Assembly: GCF_014638095.1 (NCBI RefSeq)
Contig: NZ_BMFH01000001.1
Coordinates: forward strand, 682,001-746,000
DNA from: Muriicola marianensis
GTDB lineage: Bacteria; Bacteroidota; Bacteroidia; Flavobacteriales; Flavobacteriaceae
Direction of reading: 5' to 3'
DNA: 64,000 nt
The notes under the pieces are model-generated. The model was not told the origin of the DNA, made no database searches, and saw only the letters and a program-made list of their open reading frames with translations. The position numbers were made by a program, and so were the translations under genes. Positions 37,052 to 45,027 of this stretch are shown piece by piece (within the stretch, counting starts at the first letter, position 1; the number at the start of each line of letters is the position of its first letter).

Positions 37052-38686
37052 TTATTTAGATTCGTTGATTATGCTCATGATTCCCTGCAGGGGTATGACC
37101 GCCCACAAGGGTCTGGAATTCATTTCGTAACCCAGTTCGTACACCGCCTTTTCCAGCATGCAGTATTTCAGGATAAAGATGCGTTCCTGGGCGTAACCTA
37201 TGTTGATATTGTGTTGCTGGATCAGGTCTACGTAGGTCTCCAGGAAGACGCCTACAAAATAATTATAGAGGATCTCCCCGGCCTTGAACAGTTCTTCCCT
37301 GGAATACGGGTAAGACTCCTCATTGTTGAAGATCGTGGCATACACCGCATAATGGAAAGACCTGAACATCCCGGCCACATCTTTTAGGGGGGGTTGTTTT
37401 ACCTTCCGATCCCTGATAGTGCTCTCCGGTTCTCCTTCAAAATCGAGGAGGTAAAAATCATCATCCTTCACCAGCACTTGTCCCAGGTGATAATCGCCAT
37501 GCACCCTGATCCTTTCTCCCTTGAGTTTTGTCCAGTCGAAATTCACAAAGCGTTTCCGTATCTCGTTCTTCCGTTCCAGAAATTCCTTGGCGAGTTCAAG
37601 GGAAAGGTCCTTTAGCCTGTGCAGGTTATTCTCCACCGTATTGAGCCTGTTCTGAAACTGATACAAGAGGCGGTTCTTCAGCCAAACTTCGTAATCTCCC
37701 GTGAAATGGGTAGGGGTAAAGGCCGTATCCTCGAACTCTGAACCCAGCGCAATATGCATCTCGGCCGTCCTCCTGGCGAGCATCTGCAATTTGAGGAAGA
37801 CGTTAAGACCAGCCCAGTCTATTATTTGAGGGGGCACATCGTTGATCTTAAGGCGTTCGAATAAGGGAACTGAAGGCAGGTGGTTTACGTTTATGTGTTT
37901 GCTTTCCAGGTTTTGGAATACCTTGTGGAGTTCTTTGAGCATATAATCCCATGCATCACCCTGGTTAGGGACCAGTTGTTGCATCAGGGCGATGGTCACC
38001 CCCACATTATCCGTATCGATGATGCTCAGGCTTCCCTGATACTCCGGTGTATTCTTGTAACCCTTGCGTTCAGAAAGGAATCGGCTCATTTCGTAATCCG
38101 GGTTCTTATCTGCGTAGATCCGGCGGAAGAATTTGATGACCGACTTGCCGTTAATGATGATGGACGTATTGCTCTGTTCCATCCCCATGAATTTGGAGGA
38201 TTCATAGGGTTCGCCCTGAAAATTGACATTGTGGTGGTATTGTACCCTCGTGGTATCGTTCGGTTCTGCTGTTATGATCCGTTCGTACACCAATTTTCGG
38301 AACGCTTCCAGGTTGAGAGCGTCAATGATGAAGCCCTCCTGTCCTTTGATGATCAAGGGAAGGATGCGGTCTTTTTCGGCAAAAGACTCGTCAGAAACAA
38401 AGGCGATAGGCAGGAAGTAATGCTGGTAAAAAGCCTCTTCAAAGTTGACTTCCAAAAGCAGGCCGTAATACACCTCTCCCTTCTGCTGTATCCTGAAGTA
38501 TTCCTGCAGTTCTATGTATTTTAATTTACTGCTCTTACCCCCGTACCATCGCTGTTTTACGACATAGGCTTCGAGTATCTCCGAGAGAAAGGCCGAGATG
38601 AACTTCTTGTCATCCATCAGGGATTCCCACTCCACGTCAAAGACATAGGGTTTCTGAAGGGCGGTTTCCTGTTTTTTTTCGGCCAT
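37052..38686 (-). CDS. Maltokinase-like protein (Pep2/Mak type)
   Basis: 544 residues from the ATG at 38686 (MAEKKQETALQKP); an in-frame extension of 21 residues upstream runs into the glgE reading frame and is rejected. The aminoglycoside-phosphotransferase-like fold shows RIRVHGDYHLGQVLVKDDDFYLLDFEGEP, i.e. the catalytic HxDxHxxQ and DFEGEP motifs seen in mycobacterial maltokinase. It phosphorylates maltose to maltose 1-phosphate with ATP, the donor for GlgE. It is larger than mycobacterial Mak (about 455). Treated as stand-alone, since no TreS domain is fused. Starts 3 bases from the glgE stop. Confidence 0.9.
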   Translation of the reverse strand: MAEKKQETALQKPYVFDVEWESLMDDKKFISAFLSEILEAYVVKQRWYGGKSSKLKYIELQEYFRIQQKGEVYYGLLLEVNFEEAFYQHYFLPIAFVSDESFAEKDRILPLIIKGQEGFIIDALNLEAFRKLVYERIITAEPNDTTRVQYHHNVNFQGEPYESSKFMGMEQSNTSIIINGKSVIKFFRRIYADKNPDYEMSRFLSERKGYKNTPEYQGSLSIIDTDNVGVTIALMQQLVPNQGDAWDYMLKELHKVFQNLESKHINVNHLPSVPLFERLKINDVPPQIIDWAGLNVFLKLQMLARRTAEMHIALGSEFEDTAFTPTHFTGDYEVWLKNRLLYQFQNRLNTVENNLHRLKDLSLELAKEFLERKNEIRKRFVNFDWTKLKGERIRVHGDYHLGQVLVKDDDFYLLDFEGEPESTIRDRKVKQPPLKDVAGMFRSFHYAVYATIFNNEESYPYSREELFKAGEILYNYFVGVFLETYVDLIQQHNINIGYAQERIFILKYCMLEKAVYELGYEMNSRPLWAVIPLQGIMSIINESK

Positions 38687-38688
38687 GC

Positions 38689-40629
38689 TTATTTTTTGAT
38701 CTGGAAGATATGGAAAGGCAAACTCGCCGGAAGTTCCACAAAATTCCATTCGTTATACCAAATATAGCTATTGTCAGTTACCAGGTCCCGCATCTGTATG
38801 GGTTTACCTGCCTCAACCCCCAGTTCTCCGAGTGGCAATTGAACCATACCCCTCTGTGGATAATAAGAATCGAGGTTGATCACCACCAGCAACTCGTCTT
38901 GCCTCTCATCGTCCCATTTGTAAAAGGCAAGGAGGTTTTCATTTTCCACCGTACAAAACCTGATATTATTGGTCTGCTGCAGCGCCTTATGGTCCTTCCT
39001 GATCTGATTGATCTTCCTGATCAGGTAGGTGATCTTGTTCTCGAGGGACCAGTCCCACAGTCGCACCTCGTACTTCTCAGAATGCATGTATTCCTCCTTC
39101 CCGGGCATGGACTCCGTGACCATATATTCGTATACGGGGCCGTAGATCCCAATATTTCCGCAAAGGGTTGCAGCCATCGCATACCGGATCAGGTGCATAC
39201 TTTCATTGGCCCCCTGTAGGTGGTAGGGGTTGATGTCCGGAGTGTTTGGCCAGAAATTAGGGCGATAGTACTCTTTCATCTCCGACTGGGTGAGCTCTGT
39301 CATATACTCCATGAGTTCGTGTTTGTGAACCCTCCAGGTGTAATACGTATACGATTGTGAAAAGCCCTGCTTTGCCAGCTGTTGCATCACTTTCGGCCTG
39401 GAGAAGGCCTCAGCCAGGAATAAGACATCAGGGTGATCTTTTTTAACTTCAGAGATGAGCCAGTTCCAGAAAAAATATGGTTTTGTGTGCGGATTGTCGA
39501 CCCGAAAGATCTTTATCCCGAAGCTAATCCAGTGTAGGGTCACATCCAGCAGTTCCTTCCACAGGCTTTGGTATTCCTTGGATTCGAAGTAAAAGTTGAC
39601 GATGTCCTGGTACTTCTTCGGGGGGTTCTCAGCGTACTGCATGGTTCCGTCCGGTCTCTTCCTGAACCATTCCGGGTTTGAAGTGATATAAGGGTGGTCC
39701 GGAGCCGCCTGGAAAGCCAGGTCCATAGCCACTTCCATATCGTGTTCTCCAGCCTTCTTGATAAAAGCTTTGAAATCCGCCTCAGTACCCAGTTCCGGAT
39801 GGATGGATTTGTGACCCCCATGGCGGGAACCAATTCCCCAGGGCACACCGCTGTCTCCTTCTTGGGCTACTGTCGTATTATTTTTTCCTTTCCTGTTTAC
39901 CTCCCCTATGGGATGGATGGGCGGCAGGTAGACCGTGTCGAACCCCATGGCCGCAATCTTAGGCAGGATGCGTTCGGCATCCTTAAAAGTACCGTGTTTC
40001 CCGGTTTCAGTGGCTGTCGACCTGGGAAAGAACTCGTACCAGGTACTGAAATTGGCCTTTTTACGGTCTACGTATACCTGTAATGTCCGACTTGAATTTA
40101 CCAGGTTTTTCAGAGGGTATTCAACAAAAAGGGAATGCAGCTTATCAGATACGGCTGCTTTGATAGCCTGATCATAGGAAGCTTTGTCCTGAAAGGCCCG
40201 GATAAGTTCTGAAATGTACTCTTTCTGCTTGCCTTTGAGTTGCTTGAGCAGGATCTCGAGGTATTGAACTCCGTCCAGCAATTCACTGGTTACGATTTGC
40301 CCGTCCTTCAACTTGGCCTCTATCCCATGTTGCCAGTTCAGGGGGTTATCCACCCAGCCCTGGACCTTGTATTCGTAAAATCCTTGTTTTTCGACCTTAA
40401 ACTCGGCCTTGTAAACGTCGTTCCCGAGATGATCCATACGCACGTAGGTAAAGGATTTGTCATCCTCGTGCTTAAAGGCGACCTCCGCCTGTATCACATC
40501 GTGCCCGTCCCCCAGAACGTCTGCATGAATTATGACTTTTTCCCCTACTACCCTCTTGATAAAATAGGTCCCGCACTGGAGTTGTGGATTCACATTTTCG
40601 ATCACCACCCGCTCTTGTTTCATCGGCAT
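38689..40629 (-). CDS. glgE: Alpha-1,4-glucan:maltose-1-phosphate maltosyltransferase GlgE
   Basis: 646 residues, GH13 subfamily 3. The N-terminal VVIENVNPQLQCGTYFIKRVVGE is diagnostic. In the barrel, IKIFRVDNPHTKPYFFWNW contains the nucleophile Asp, VLFLAEAFSRPKVM the acid Glu, and WPNTPDINPYHLQG the third Asp. GlgE extends alpha-1,4-glucans with maltosyl units from maltose 1-phosphate. It heads the glgE-mak-glgB-GH31 set, with 2-10 bases between the first three genes. No trehalose synthase is visible. Confidence 0.95.
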   Translation of the reverse strand: MPMKQERVVIENVNPQLQCGTYFIKRVVGEKVIIHADVLGDGHDVIQAEVAFKHEDDKSFTYVRMDHLGNDVYKAEFKVEKQGFYEYKVQGWVDNPLNWQHGIEAKLKDGQIVTSELLDGVQYLEILLKQLKGKQKEYISELIRAFQDKASYDQAIKAAVSDKLHSLFVEYPLKNLVNSSRTLQVYVDRKKANFSTWYEFFPRSTATETGKHGTFKDAERILPKIAAMGFDTVYLPPIHPIGEVNRKGKNNTTVAQEGDSGVPWGIGSRHGGHKSIHPELGTEADFKAFIKKAGEHDMEVAMDLAFQAAPDHPYITSNPEWFRKRPDGTMQYAENPPKKYQDIVNFYFESKEYQSLWKELLDVTLHWISFGIKIFRVDNPHTKPYFFWNWLISEVKKDHPDVLFLAEAFSRPKVMQQLAKQGFSQSYTYYTWRVHKHELMEYMTELTQSEMKEYYRPNFWPNTPDINPYHLQGANESMHLIRYAMAATLCGNIGIYGPVYEYMVTESMPGKEEYMHSEKYEVRLWDWSLENKITYLIRKINQIRKDHKALQQTNNIRFCTVENENLLAFYKWDDERQDELLVVINLDSYYPQRGMVQLPLGELGVEAGKPIQMRDLVTDNSYIWYNEWNFVELPASLPFHIFQIKK

Positions 40630-40848
40630 TTTTGTATTCTTTGGTTTTGGCTAAAAATAGAAAATATTATGGAATAGGTTCCGCTTGAACCGGGAAATTT
40701 AGTGGACTTTCACCACCCTTTTCCTTACGACTCAATATTTTTTGGAACGCTTTTTGAACGGTTAAACAAACAATTGATAAATCAGACCGTAAAATAAAGT
40801 AGAACCCGCTCCGTTTTTTCAAAGACGGATCTTAAAACAGAAGAAATT

Positions 40849-41415
40849 ATGAAAAAAATTGGACTAATTTTCAGCACCATCGCCATAGCCCTGATGACAT
40901 CCTGTGAAGGCCCTGCCGGACCTCCCGGGCCTCCCGGATTTGATGGAAGAGACGGCCTCGACGGCCTTGACGGGGTGAATATCCTGGGAACAGTACTGGA
41001 GATCGAAGGTACCTTCAGCGCCGCTAATGACTACACCTTGTTCTACGAGTTTCCCAATACGGTAGAGGTCTTTGAATCAGACCTGGTATTGGTCTACATC
41101 CTGTGGGACCAGACCGATGACGGCAACGGACAACCCGTGGATATATGGAGACTCCTTCCCCAAACACGTATCCTGAACCAGGGATTGCTGCAGTACAATT
41201 ACGACCATACTTTCTTTGATGTGAGTGTATTCCTGGAATCGGATTTCGACCTGAGCACCCTCCAGCCGGGCGATACGGATAATCAGGTCTTCAGGATTGC
41301 TATCGTCCCTGCAGAATACGGACAGACCTCCAGAATGGATTTATCTAATATCGAATCCGTAATGGCTTCCTTGAAAGTAGATGAGAAAGACATTCACCGA
41401 ATTACGCTGGATTGA
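40849..41415 (+). CDS. Collagen-like repeat lipoprotein
   Basis: 188 residues. Lipoprotein signal with the lipobox MTSC (MKKIGLIFSTIAIALMTSC), followed at once by a short collagen triplet run (EGPAGPPGPPGFDGRDGLDGLDG: eight Gly-x-y units), then about 145 residues of non-repetitive, beta-rich sequence (FESDLVLVYILWDQTDDGNGQPVDIWRLLPQTRIL). Collagen-like stalks on flavobacterial lipoproteins presumably place the C-terminal domain away from the membrane. Function unknown. A strong terminator follows. Confidence 0.75.
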   Translation: MKKIGLIFSTIAIALMTSCEGPAGPPGPPGFDGRDGLDGLDGVNILGTVLEIEGTFSAANDYTLFYEFPNTVEVFESDLVLVYILWDQTDDGNGQPVDIWRLLPQTRILNQGLLQYNYDHTFFDVSVFLESDFDLSTLQPGDTDNQVFRIAIVPAEYGQTSRMDLSNIESVMASLKVDEKDIHRITLD

Positions 41416-41437
41416 TAGACCCCTCATAATAAGAAGG

Positions 41438-41467
41438 AGCCCCTGGAAACTTTTCAGGGGCTTTTTT
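41438..41467 (+). terminator. Rho-independent terminator after the collagen-like lipoprotein gene
   Basis: AGCCCCTG (41438-41445) pairs with CAGGGGCT (41455-41462), loop of nine bases, followed by TTTTTATT. It ends the lipoprotein transcript 23 bases after its stop codon. Confidence 0.85.
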
Positions 41468-41523
41468 ATTCCGTATTTTTGAAAGGAAATCGAAAAGAAA
41501 ACGTCCAAATTAAAAATGTTGCT

Positions 41524-42033
41524 ATGAAAAAGATTTATCTGATCGGAATTTGCCTCCTGGCCGTGAGTTGCAAGGGGGTCTCACAGGAAAAAGAGGGCCA
41601 GAAGGCATTGACTGGCACAGAGGCTCAGGAGAAGGAGACCTTTGCGGTCAATAAAACAGAAGCCCAGTGGAAAGCAGAACTCACAGACATACAATTCTTC
41701 GTGCTGCGTAAAGAAGGGACGGAAAATGCCTGGAGCAGTGACCTCCTTGACATCAAGTCGCCCGGGACCTATGTGTGTGCGGGATGTGGCACCCCCCTTT
41801 TCAAAAGTGAGCACAAGTTTGATTCCGGGACCGGATGGCCCAGTTTCGACCGGGAGATCGAGGGTAATGTTGCCTATGACGTGGACTACAAGATCGGGTA
41901 TCCCAGGACAGAAGAACACTGCGCCGTTTGCGGAGGCCACCTCGGGCATGTCTTTACTGACGGACCTGCAAACACTACCGGAAAACGCCATTGTATCAAC
42001 GGGGCAGCACTGAAATTTGTACCTGAAGAGTAG
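41524..42033 (+). CDS. msrB: Lipoprotein-type peptide methionine sulfoxide reductase B
   Basis: 169 residues from the ATG at 41524; a TTG-initiated extension upstream is rejected because the signal peptide begins here. Lipobox VSC (GICLLAVSC) makes it a lipoprotein. The catalytic domain has zinc Cys pairs in CAGCGTPLF and CAVCGGHLGHVF, the substrate motif GTGWPSF and the catalytic Cys in KRHCINGAAL. It reduces Met-R-sulfoxide, here presumably outside the cytoplasmic membrane, so an electron donor across the membrane would be needed. Confidence 0.95.
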   Translation: MKKIYLIGICLLAVSCKGVSQEKEGQKALTGTEAQEKETFAVNKTEAQWKAELTDIQFFVLRKEGTENAWSSDLLDIKSPGTYVCAGCGTPLFKSEHKFDSGTGWPSFDREIEGNVAYDVDYKIGYPRTEEHCAVCGGHLGHVFTDGPANTTGKRHCINGAALKFVPEE

Positions 42034-42065
42034 GCGCATCAAACTGTTTTTCAACTCATTACAAC

Positions 42066-42087
42066 AGGAAGGCTAAAACGCCTTCCT
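42066..42087 (+). terminator. Probable hairpin terminator after msrB
   Basis: AGGAAGGC (42066-42073) and GCCTTCCT (42080-42087) form an 8-base stem with a six-base loop. No long T run follows, so it is moderate. Confidence 0.5.
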
Positions 42088-42148
42088 ATCCTCATCAAAG
42101 AACCTTTCAAAGGGCGTGCTTTCTTCGGCGCGTTTCGGATTGGTTTTG

Positions 42149-42156
42149 TACCTTTG
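42149..42156 (+). promoter_or_regulatory. -7 promoter element of lpdA
   Basis: TACCTTTG matches TAnnTTTG about 36 bases before the lpdA ATG. The -33 element is weak. Confidence 0.55.
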
Positions 42157-42191
42157 CGACCTCACTTTAACAGATCCAAAAAACATAACAT

Positions 42192-43583
42192 ATGAGCACC
42201 TTCGATGTAATTGTACTGGGTAGCGGGCCCGGTGGGTATGTGACAGCTATCAGGGCTTCCCAGCTAGGATTAAAAACGGCCATTGTTGAGAAAGAAAGCC
42301 TTGGAGGCGTTTGCCTCAACTGGGGATGCATCCCGACCAAGGCCCTGTTAAAATCGGCCCAGGTCTTTGAATACCTCCAACACGCAGGGGATTATGGCCT
42401 GAAAGTAAGCGGAGCAGATAAGGACTTTGATGCCGTCGTTAAAAGAAGCCGCAATGTGGCCCAGGGAATGAGCAAAGGAGTACAGTTCCTGATGAAAAAG
42501 AACAAGATCGAGGTGATCAATGGGTACGGGAAAGTAAAGCCCGGAAAAAAGGTATCTGTGAAAGGTGAGGACGGGAAAGAGACCGAATACAGCGCCAGCC
42601 ATATCATCATTGCAACGGGGGCCAGGAGCAGGGAATTGCCCAGCCTTCCCCAGGACGGAAAGAAGATCATCGGATACCGCAAGGCTATGACGCTGGAAAA
42701 ACAGCCTGAAAAACTCGTGGTAGTAGGCAGTGGCGCCATCGGGATCGAATTCGCCTATTTCTACAATGCCATGGGGACAGATGTAACCGTTGTGGAATTC
42801 CTGCCGAATATCGTGCCTGTGGAAGATGAGGAAGTATCCAAGCAATTAGAGCGCAGCTTTAAGAAATTGGGCATCAAGATCATGACCTCCTCAGAAGTTA
42901 CCAAGGCAGACACCTCTGGGAATGGGGTGAAGGTGACCGTGAAGACCCCGAAAGGAGAAGAGGTCATCGAAGCCGATGTGGTCCTCTCTGCAGTGGGAAT
43001 CAAGACCAATATTGAAAATATCGGACTGGAAGAGGTAGGCATCGCCACGGATCGCGATAAGATCCTGGTGAACGATTACTACCAGACCAACATCCCGGGC
43101 TATTACGCCATTGGTGATGTGACCCCGGGTCCTGCCCTGGCTCACGTAGCTTCCGCAGAAGGTATCCTGTGTGTGGAAAAGATCGCCGGCCTGCACGTAG
43201 AACCCATAGATTACAACAATATCCCGGGCTGTACTTACTGTATGCCTGAGGTGGCCTCAGTGGGCCTGACGGAAAAGCAAGCAAGGGAAAAAGGATTTGA
43301 TGTGAAGGTTGGGAAATTCCCCTTCTCTGCCAGCGGAAAAGCTCAGGCTTCCGGTAATTCAGAAGGTTTTGTAAAAGTAATTTTTGACGCGAAATACGGA
43401 GAGTGGCTGGGCTGCCATATGATCGGGGCCGGTGTGACCGACATGATCGCAGAGGCGGTCCTGGGCAGGAAACTCGAGACCACAGGCCATGAGATCCTCA
43501 AAGCTGTACACCCTCACCCCACCATGAGTGAAGCGGTGATGGAGGCTGTGGCTGATGCTTATGGAGAAGTGATCCACCTCTAA
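42192..43583 (+). CDS. lpdA: Dihydrolipoyl dehydrogenase
   Basis: 463 residues. The FAD motif is VIVLGSGPGGYVTAIRASQLG, and the redox disulfide is GGVCLNWGCIPTK; the NAD motif is VVVGSGAIGIEFAYFY and the C-terminal active-site base lies in AVHPHPTMSEAV. It reoxidises lipoyl groups of pyruvate, 2-oxoglutarate or glycine cleavage complexes. The E1/E2 genes are not in the window; gcvT at the far left could be one partner. A promoter lies directly upstream. Confidence 0.97.
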   Translation: MSTFDVIVLGSGPGGYVTAIRASQLGLKTAIVEKESLGGVCLNWGCIPTKALLKSAQVFEYLQHAGDYGLKVSGADKDFDAVVKRSRNVAQGMSKGVQFLMKKNKIEVINGYGKVKPGKKVSVKGEDGKETEYSASHIIIATGARSRELPSLPQDGKKIIGYRKAMTLEKQPEKLVVVGSGAIGIEFAYFYNAMGTDVTVVEFLPNIVPVEDEEVSKQLERSFKKLGIKIMTSSEVTKADTSGNGVKVTVKTPKGEEVIEADVVLSAVGIKTNIENIGLEEVGIATDRDKILVNDYYQTNIPGYYAIGDVTPGPALAHVASAEGILCVEKIAGLHVEPIDYNNIPGCTYCMPEVASVGLTEKQAREKGFDVKVGKFPFSASGKAQASGNSEGFVKVIFDAKYGEWLGCHMIGAGVTDMIAEAVLGRKLETTGHEILKAVHPHPTMSEAVMEAVADAYGEVIHL

Positions 43584-43596
43584 TCCCTGGCTTGTT

Positions 43597-43890
43597 ATGT
43601 TGTCATTCATGCGCGCCCTGGCCATTGTAGAGGGCATCTCTTATCTCCTGCTGTTTGGTTTCAGTATGCCTCTCAAATACTGGGCGAATATCAGGGAACC
43701 CAATATTTACATCGGTTATGTACACGGGGGACTTTTCATAGCCTTTATTATACTCGCCTTTGTATTTTGCAGACAACAGGGTTGGGGAATGAAGAGAAAT
43801 CTCAAGTTCTTCCTGGCCTCTCTCCTGCCCTATGGTACCTTTTACATGGATAAAAAATACCTGGCGCCTCTGGTATCAGAAAAGAAGTGA
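43597..43890 (+). CDS. DUF3817 membrane protein
   Basis: 97 residues, three membrane segments (ISYLLLFGFSMPLKYW, YVHGGLFIAFIILAFVFC, FFLASLLPYGTFYMD). The pattern matches DUF3817, which is common in Bacteroidota and of unknown function. It follows lpdA by 13 bases and converges with the HD gene, with 3 bases between stops. Confidence 0.85.
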   Translation: MLSFMRALAIVEGISYLLLFGFSMPLKYWANIREPNIYIGYVHGGLFIAFIILAFVFCRQQGWGMKRNLKFFLASLLPYGTFYMDKKYLAPLVSEKK

Positions 43891-43893
43891 CAA

Positions 43894-44472
43894 TTAAGTC
43901 CGGTTTCTGATTCTCTCTAGGTGCATTTGCTTTACAGGCTCCCTGTGTTTGATGGCAAAGGGGGTGTGATAGCGGTGTTTTTCCAGGAAGGAAATCTGCT
44001 TGTCGCGCCAGGCTTCTTCGGACAATTCTACTCCGAAATGCCTTAATTCTTTGAGTAGCTTTTGACTGATTTTATCATAGTCATCCCGACCCAGATAATC
44101 CAGGTCTGCATCACAGAGGATGCGTTCCAGAAGGTTTTTTGGATTTTGTGGTACCTCGGTGGCCCGGATAAGTCCGACCACCACCTTACGCTGCTCAGGA
44201 CTAAAGCCGAATTCCCTCATATAATTCAGGGTAAGGGCGATCCCGTGATCCTCATGGCGCTCATAGGTGACCGTAAATCCGAGGTCGTGGCACAAGGCCC
44301 CGGTGCGCAACAGAAGGGCATCTTCTTTGGTAATTTTGAGTCGCCGGATATAGTCATTAGTTACTTTCAGGACATCAAGGGTGTGTGACAGGCCATGGTA
44401 ACAAAGGTCTGGTGAGAGTTCTTCCCGAAGTAGCTCGAGAACCTTCTTCCGCAACTTCAAATATCCCGTCAT
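43894..44472 (-). CDS. HD-domain metal-dependent phosphohydrolase (cyclase operon)
   Basis: 192 residues. The HD fold is complete: HGLSHTLDVL (His30), CHDLGF (His62-Asp63), ERHEDHG (His73/76) and LCDADLDYLG (Asp121 or Asp123). HD proteins hydrolyse phosphate esters, including cyclic and other nucleotides. It is the last gene of the operon with an adenylate-type cyclase and a PycTM protein, 12 bases downstream of the latter. It could be a phosphodiesterase or nucleotide hydrolase that ends or shapes the cyclase signal; this is inference. In several Bacteroidota an HD domain and the PycTM domain are found fused in one protein. Confidence 0.82.
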   Translation of the reverse strand: MTGYLKLRKKVLELLREELSPDLCYHGLSHTLDVLKVTNDYIRRLKITKEDALLLRTGALCHDLGFTVTYERHEDHGIALTLNYMREFGFSPEQRKVVVGLIRATEVPQNPKNLLERILCDADLDYLGRDDYDKISQKLLKELRHFGVELSEEAWRDKQISFLEKHRYHTPFAIKHREPVKQMHLERIRNRT

Positions 44473-44484
44473 GACGATGACACA

Positions 44485-45000
44485 TTAACTGATGACCTGC
44501 ACGAGCCAGATAATAAGGCCCAGCATGGCAAACACAAAACTCAGGGCAAAAAATCTCAGGGCTTTGTGTACACTGGCAAATTTATCGGCAATGATCTTGC
44601 TTTCGGCATGGATCTGCTGGGCCAGCTGGGTGTAAAGCTCTTCTTCACTACCACAGATCTCAAGCAGTTTTTTCGTGTATTCCTCGGCGCTTCCGAAGGC
44701 CTTAACCGCATCCAGAAAGAAAAAGACATTGTCGTCGTATTTCATCTCCATCTGGGGCATAAAGCATTTAAAGCAGTAAAACGTTGAGATCAGAACACAA
44801 AGCAACCAGAGAAAGGCAAAGACAGTGAACCAAATGTTGGTCTCAAAAGAAGGCTGAAAAGCATCCAGCCGGTCGGCAAACAGCCCCAGTATAAGACTGT
44901 GGAAGGAGAAAATGACCCCCGCCTTGAATTCGGAGGCCCTGATCAGTTTTTCGAGGCGCTCGAGTTGTTCCCAGTAATTATTCGGGTCCTGTCTGCTCAT
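44485..45000 (-). CDS. PycTM (DUF5706, Pycsar effector-type) membrane protein
   Basis: 171 residues. Two membrane helices (about 27-43 and 55-80), a soluble middle and a third helix at 148-170. The key motif IRASEFKAGVIFSFHSLIL (about residues 20-38; Lys-Ala-Gly) and the later VFFFLDAVKAFGSAEEY and AQQIHAESKIIADKF (about residues 127-141) match the PycTM domain of Pycsar effectors, where binding of a cyclic pyrimidine nucleotide disrupts membrane integrity. Here it follows a transmembrane cyclase by 27 bases and precedes an HD hydrolase by 12. Whether it binds cAMP or a pyrimidine cyclic nucleotide cannot be seen. Confidence 0.75.
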   Translation of the reverse strand: MSRQDPNNYWEQLERLEKLIRASEFKAGVIFSFHSLILGLFADRLDAFQPSFETNIWFTVFAFLWLLCVLISTFYCFKCFMPQMEMKYDDNVFFFLDAVKAFGSAEEYTKKLLEICGSEEELYTQLAQQIHAESKIIADKFASVHKALRFFALSFVFAMLGLIIWLVQVIS

Positions 45001-45027
45001 GCTCTTTCCTTACTTGTGAACCACAAT

